Shown: positions 59,700-64,000 of the stretch, piece by piece
Numbering within the stretch: position 1 is the stretch's first letter
Layout of the letters: every line of letters starts with the position of its first letter
Assembly: GCA_000711775.1 (NCBI GenBank)
Contig: ARYC01001447.1
Location: 1-64,000 of the forward strand
DNA length: 64,000 bases
Reading direction: 5' to 3'
Source of the DNA: Oxytricha trifallax
Lineage: Eukaryota > Ciliophora > Spirotrichea > Sporadotrichida > Oxytrichidae
Program-made: the position numbers and the translations under genes
The notes under the pieces: model-generated
Database searches by the model: none
Told to the model about the DNA's origin: nothing
Seen by the model: the letters and a program-made list of their open reading frames with translations, nothing else

Positions 59700-60290
59700 A
59701 TCAAATATAGTTACTGAAGAAAATGACGAAACACCTGTCTCAATCAATAAACATAATATTACCTCATAAAAGTCAAAATTAGTTGGAAATAAGGAACAGT
59801 TGTTCCTTTATTATTTAATCAAATTCTATTATAGTTATTCAATATATTAAAATAAATAAAAATAGCATTTCCCCTTAATAAATCTTTATCCATATAAATT
59901 GTGAAAATTTATTAATCATATAAAAGCCTTTTATTTATATGTTTTTTAGGAAAACCACGAAATAATTGATAAATCTATATATTAATAAATGTGTTGAGAA
60001 TTTCTATATAAAATTTGACATGAAAAAGTTAATATAAATAAATAGAGATTTTATCTAATTTAAGAATAAATTTCTAAATCACATTAATAATAATATTAAA
60101 GACAATAGTAAAATATTTATCCGTTAATTAACTAATTAATCTAATAGTAATAACTTGATATTAATAAAAGAATGATGCACAGAAGGCATGTATCATCTGT
60201 GCTTGAAGATAAATAAAGTAAAATGATGTCCAGTATAAATAAAGTGGAATTACAGAGACATAATAAATAAATAATAATTTAACATGATTG
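59700..60290 (+). CDS. Two small coding-like blocks
   Basis: 59,708-59,820 reads TEENDETPVSINKHNITSQK; 60,173-60,290 reads from ATG MMHRRHVSSVLEDKQSKMMS and then VELQRHNKQ. Both are polar and stand out from the AT-rich flanks. Possibly remote blocks of a neighbouring gene. No family recognised. Confidence 0.3.
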
Positions 60291-62199
60291 ACAAATTTTA
60301 CAATCAATTTAAATTAAATGAATATATTTACAACAATTTAAGACGTCTTATATAATGAAAATGCTAAATCTATATTAATTTCAGAATTAAATCTAAAATA
60401 TTCAAACTCTGATAAATAACATTTTGAGTTAACTAAATATAGAAAATTTTATTGAAAATTGATAAATAAATTAGTTATCTAATAAATAAATTAAATGCCT
60501 AAATATATATTTATAAATTTATGGGCAAATCTTTTAATGTTTGAATTGTATAAACTTATAATTTTTATTTTAATGTTTCATTGTTCCAAATAGTACAAAT
60601 TTATTTTCCTTGAGTAAATTATTTTATAATTATATTTTATAACTCATCATTTAAAAATTATTCATAAATATATCTCACCGATGCTAAAACATTATTAATT
60701 TATTTAGAAAATTATATTTTTATTTAAACTTTTTAGTTTTCTTGTTTGTATAATAATTTCCCACTTAAATATTTATCTCTTAAAAATTAAAGTGACCGAA
60801 CTTATTTAATATATTATTATTAAAAATTAATTGTTTGTACTAGAAAATCCCTTTAATATTGCATTAAAATCTATATTATCTTATTTTGCAATAATAAATA
60901 TTTAATTAAATACACATATTTAAACTAAGAATTTTATTAATTATTTTAATTCCATTAATAGTATAATTATCAAGATGTATAAAGTTTTAAGTTTTTGATT
61001 GTTAAATTTCTTTTGATTTTATAATTATAAAGAATTAAATTTTGACCAAACATATAATCATAAATTAACAAATGCCAATACTTTAAATACAGCAAATTGA
61101 GAAGGATTCTCCTATCTTCAAAAATCTCAATAAAACTAATTAGCAAATTATAAGTTAATTGTTGATATAATAATAATATTTTTTCTTAAATCTATAGACA
61201 AAAGTTGAAGAGTTATAATTTCATGAAGTTGAAATAAGAATGCATAACAACTCAAATCATAGCATATATTTTGTAAAGAAAATTATTTATATATTGAAAA
61301 TGTAGGTATATTTTAAATCTTTTTATGACATAGCAAGATTTATTTCGAAAGCCCCATTTCCGCTTAAGTGTCTGTATTATATATAAAAATATTATTATAA
61401 TTAATTTCTTAAATTTTAATATAAAATATTCAATCACATAATGTTTTTCAAAACAAGTTAAATCATATAAACAGGATAAGAAATTAAATAAGACCATAAA
61501 TTTTTATAATTTTTTTTCAAAAATCATATTACATCGTTAACTCAATAATATTATAATATCTTTAAAAAATAAAGTTGAAAGTATTTTAAATAATGAAATA
61601 ACATCTTTATTAAGCTATACTAACTGCTTAGGTTTATTCATGAGACTTATTATTATTATTATTATTAAATAAATATTTGTTAATTTTATATATCAACTCT
61701 GTATTTGAACAACTAACAAAGTATTTAGAAACCTCACAGAAAATAATATGAATTCTATATTAGAAAGTTTAAGTAAATATAAGTATAATATTAAATCCCT
61801 AATATTATATCTTCCTCTCTGATAAATACTCTAAGAAAGTTCTGTGAAAGTTTTTATAATATTTGATTGATTTTAATTTATAAATTTTCCCTGAAAAACC
61901 CTTTTTTATAAAGGTGATTGAAAAATGGCTTACAGCTTTCCCTCCTTGGTTTTCCATAGACTTAATCATTAAATTAAAACTAATTTTCATAATTTTCAAT
62001 CTTTTAAATATTTATATTATTATAAAATTTAATATAATGATGAAGATAATCTATCAATAATGATTCAAGACTAAAGCTCTTTTCCAATGCAAAAAATAGA
62101 ATTGAAATTCCATAGTACTCATATTGCCAATTACTTTATCAAAATTAGAATTCATTAATTCTTAGCATTTTATATATATAATTGTAAAAATAAATCAGC
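60291..62199. other. AT-rich DNA with an ATT microsatellite
   Basis: An (ATT)n tract lies at about 61,648-61,668. No gene supported. Confidence 0.4.
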
Positions 62200-63345
62200 A
62201 AGCTAAAGGAGTATTGTATACTAGCTAGGGATATTAATATTGACTACGATATAAATTAGGTACTAATTAACGAGGGCTCTTAAGCTAAAATATATAAGGC
62301 CACAATGAGAGAAACTTGCATAACTTAATTCCAACTTCTTCTAGAAAGTCAATTTTATGAGAAAAATGAATATTTTTATATTTTTAATTTATATTTTAAG
62401 TCCACTAAATGATTCAATTGCAAATTAAAATCTAAATGACAAAATCTCAAAAGATTTATATGAGATTTTATATAAATAAATTAAACTTTTGTTTAAATAA
62501 TCAATTTTCATAATCTCTAGCTAATTTGCAATTAAGTAATATTAAATAGAAAGCTTGAATCACAAAAATCAAATATATAAGGAAATCAGTTTTCTGAATT
62601 AATTCAAGGGTAATGAATCGAATTTAATCTAAAACTTAATTAAATATTAATATTAATATTAATTATATTTTTGCTTTTAAATTATTTTCTAATTAAAAAT
62701 TTATATCGATTCTTCCATTACTAGGTACATATGAATATAACGAGAAAATTTATCTTATCTTTAATTTAATGACAGATGGAGATTTATGTGATCTATCAAA
62801 TAATAAGTAAGAAAAGTTTTAAATTAAAAAAAATTGTATATTTTTCAGATTATTAGATAAAATCTAATAGAAAAATACAGTTAGCTTGAAGAAGAATAAA
62901 TTAAGCATGTAATTTTGCAGCTACTATTTGCTTTAGATCATTCTCACAGACTTAACTTAATTCACAGAGATTTAAATAAAAATTATAAAATTTATTAAAA
63001 TTACAACTAAAAACAAACAAACCTTATTTAAATCAAATTATTAAATCTTATCCAATTAACTTAACAATTTAGTTTAATGAGTTCAATATTTTAAATTATA
63101 AATATTGTTAGAGATATTAAACCAGACAATATAATGATTAAAATGGAAAATATTAACTTTAATGAACACTCAAATTAAACTAAAAACATTAAAGTATGCT
63201 TAACAGACTTCGGTTTAGCTTGCCATAAATATGATAAAGTTAGTGTGAATTAGTTGTGTGGGTCTCCTGGATTTATGGCTCCAGAAGTTTTTAAAAATGA
63301 GCCATTTAATACATCAATTAAATTTAATGAATAATAAAAATATTA
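62200..63345 (+). CDS. Serine/threonine-type protein kinase 2, truncated at its C-lobe
   Basis: Related to kinase 1. Blocks: INEGSQAKIYKATMRET, the Gly-rich loop (62,255-62,345); a short block around 62,560-62,630; LLGTYEYNEKIYLIFNLMTD and GDLCDL, the hinge (62,710-62,810); LLFALDHSHRLNLIHRD (62,915-62,971); IKPDNIMIKM (63,116 on) and NIKVCLTDFGLACHKYD; then LCGSPGFMAPEVFKNEPF (63,260-63,320). After FNTS the frame runs into AT-rich sequence and then the repeat-family element at 63,360. Subdomains IX-XI are therefore absent, unless they lie beyond the element outside the window. The Lys-bearing block was not found, so an MDS may be missing or scrambled. Confidence 0.82.
62972..63115 (+). other. 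IES with 6-bp pointer in kinase 2 catalytic loop
   Basis: AGAGAT occurs at 62,966-62,971 and 63,110-63,115; removal of 144 bp joins IHRD to IKPDN. It falls at the same codons as the IES in kinase 1. Confidence 0.78.
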
Positions 63346-63359
63346 ATAATAATAATACG

Positions 63360-63435
63360 ATCACATTGAGGTCTCTGGGGACCCCCGATCAATAATATGT
63401 TTTAATATATATAAGGGTCAAGCCCTTTCAATTAG
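63360..63435. repeat. End sequence of an unassigned repeat family (copy 2)
   Basis: ATCACATTGAGGTCTCT at 63,360-63,376, then TATATATAAGGGTCAAGCCC; same layout as 4,567-4,640. It marks the left boundary of an element that continues past the window. Confidence 0.65.
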
Positions 63436-64000
63436 TCATTTTGGAGTCCTCTGAGTGTTTGTCATTGAGTAATCCAGCCACTAATGGATTATATTTGTAG
63501 TAATCCTTTAAGTGGTCTTCATGAAGAACCTCTGGTCTTTTAGTGAGCTCTAGAATCCTGCCTGTGAGTTCCGCCATTATGTCTACCAAGGATTAGTGGT
63601 CATCTTCTTCTATTAGGTTGAAAATAATACCTAATATATACTCCAACGATTGAAGTATAATGGGTCTTGATGCCCCGTCAGATTATATGAGTATCTGTTC
63701 GATATATGTAAGCATTTTATAGGCCATTGGGTCATCGTTGATAATTCCTACTCCTGGTGGTATATATCCTCTAGTCTGTGGGATTTGTGTCATTAGCTGG
63801 AACCATTTTTGAGGGTCTCCTGTGTCTTAGTCTTGATTCTCTAAGACTAGTAGGATCTTAGTTTTATCAAGTCTACTCCAGCAGAGAAGGTTCTGGTAGA
63901 TGATAGGGCTTTTTAAAACATCTTTGGTTAGGCTTAATCCAAATGTTTGCCAGTCCTGTTTTTGTGAGAGATCTAAATCCGCGTATACATTGGTGGGCAA
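63428..64000 (-). CDS. ORF of the repeat-family element, 5'-truncated by window edge
   Basis: About 190 codons open on the minus strand, ending in TGA at 63,428, with TAA/TAG as Gln. GC content is higher and codons look more regular than in the flanks. Phrases include DWQTFGLSLTKDVLKSPIIY, TRGYIPPGVGIINDDPMAYK and LELTKRPEVLHEDHLKDYYK. No family is recognised and there is no obvious transposase or reverse transcriptase motif in this part. The visible part looks whole. The element's class (DNA transposon, retroelement or virus-like) cannot be told from this end alone. Confidence 0.55.

Noticed and set aside
1-64000. tRNA, rRNA and CRISPR arrays
   Set aside because: No cloverleaf with conserved TTCGANTC-type arm, no rRNA-like conserved stretch, and no regular repeat-spacer arrays were seen.

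Overview
This window looks like germline (micronuclear) DNA of a hypotrich spirotrich ciliate of the Oxytricha/Stylonychia kind. Four things point there. (1) Reading frames for recognisable proteins stay open only if TAA and TAG are read as glutamine and TGA is the only stop. (2) The sequence is very AT-rich, and genes come as coding blocks (macronuclear-destined segments, MDSs) split by short AT-rich inserts (internal eliminated sequences, IESs). Several of these inserts are flanked by short direct repeats that behave as pointers. (3) Transposons end in 17 bp of C4A4 telomeric repeat, the hallmark of telomere-bearing elements (TBEs). (4) Gene products are eukaryotic: RTEL-type helicase, DHHC palmitoyltransferase, protein kinases and a mitochondrial presequence protein.

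Layout. 1-599 is the end of one TBE carrying an open transposase. 1.4-2.5 kb is a GC-richer island with long open frames of unknown nature. 4.57-6.3 kb is a degenerate minus-strand coding region whose end matches the element at the far right of the window. 6.8-9.16 kb holds plus-strand coding blocks, the last resembling the C-terminus of a pepsin-like protease. 9,518-13,627 is a complete-length 4.1 kb TBE with inverted ends, a transposase, a zinc-finger/kinase ORF and a third small ORF.

13.7-23.5 kb holds two tandem DEAD_2 (RTEL-like) helicase genes on the minus strand. The first lacks its last helicase motifs next to the TBE; the second is a full RTEL1-like gene. 26.6-28.8 kb is a basic protein with an AT-hook. 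29.2-32.4 kb is a plus-strand coiled-coil protein, followed by a small mitochondrial membrane protein with a clear 195-nt intron. 33.7-35.2 kb is a broken or heavily interrupted unknown gene. 35.75-38.5 kb is an unknown minus-strand gene. 38.65-41.15 kb is a DHHC palmitoyltransferase with a GC-rich open island nested inside it.

41.7-50.65 kb is a tandem array of four EamA/DMT-type membrane transporter genes, all on the plus strand. The second contains a large, nearly perfect palindrome. 50.77 kb holds a solo, decayed TBE end. 52.3-53.9 kb is an aldo/keto reductase of the Kv-channel beta type. 54.2-55.5 kb holds coding blocks in both orientations around a second large palindrome. 55.6-57.3 kb and 62.2-63.35 kb are two related protein kinase genes whose catalytic loop is interrupted by an IES at the same place. 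The window ends in an unassigned repeat-family element from 63,360.

The genes do not form one pathway. The common theme is germline architecture: IESs, pointers, tandem paralogues, inverted duplications and elements inserted between or beside gene pieces. Coordinates of multi-segment genes are outer limits; exact MDS/IES junctions were deduced by eye only where stated.
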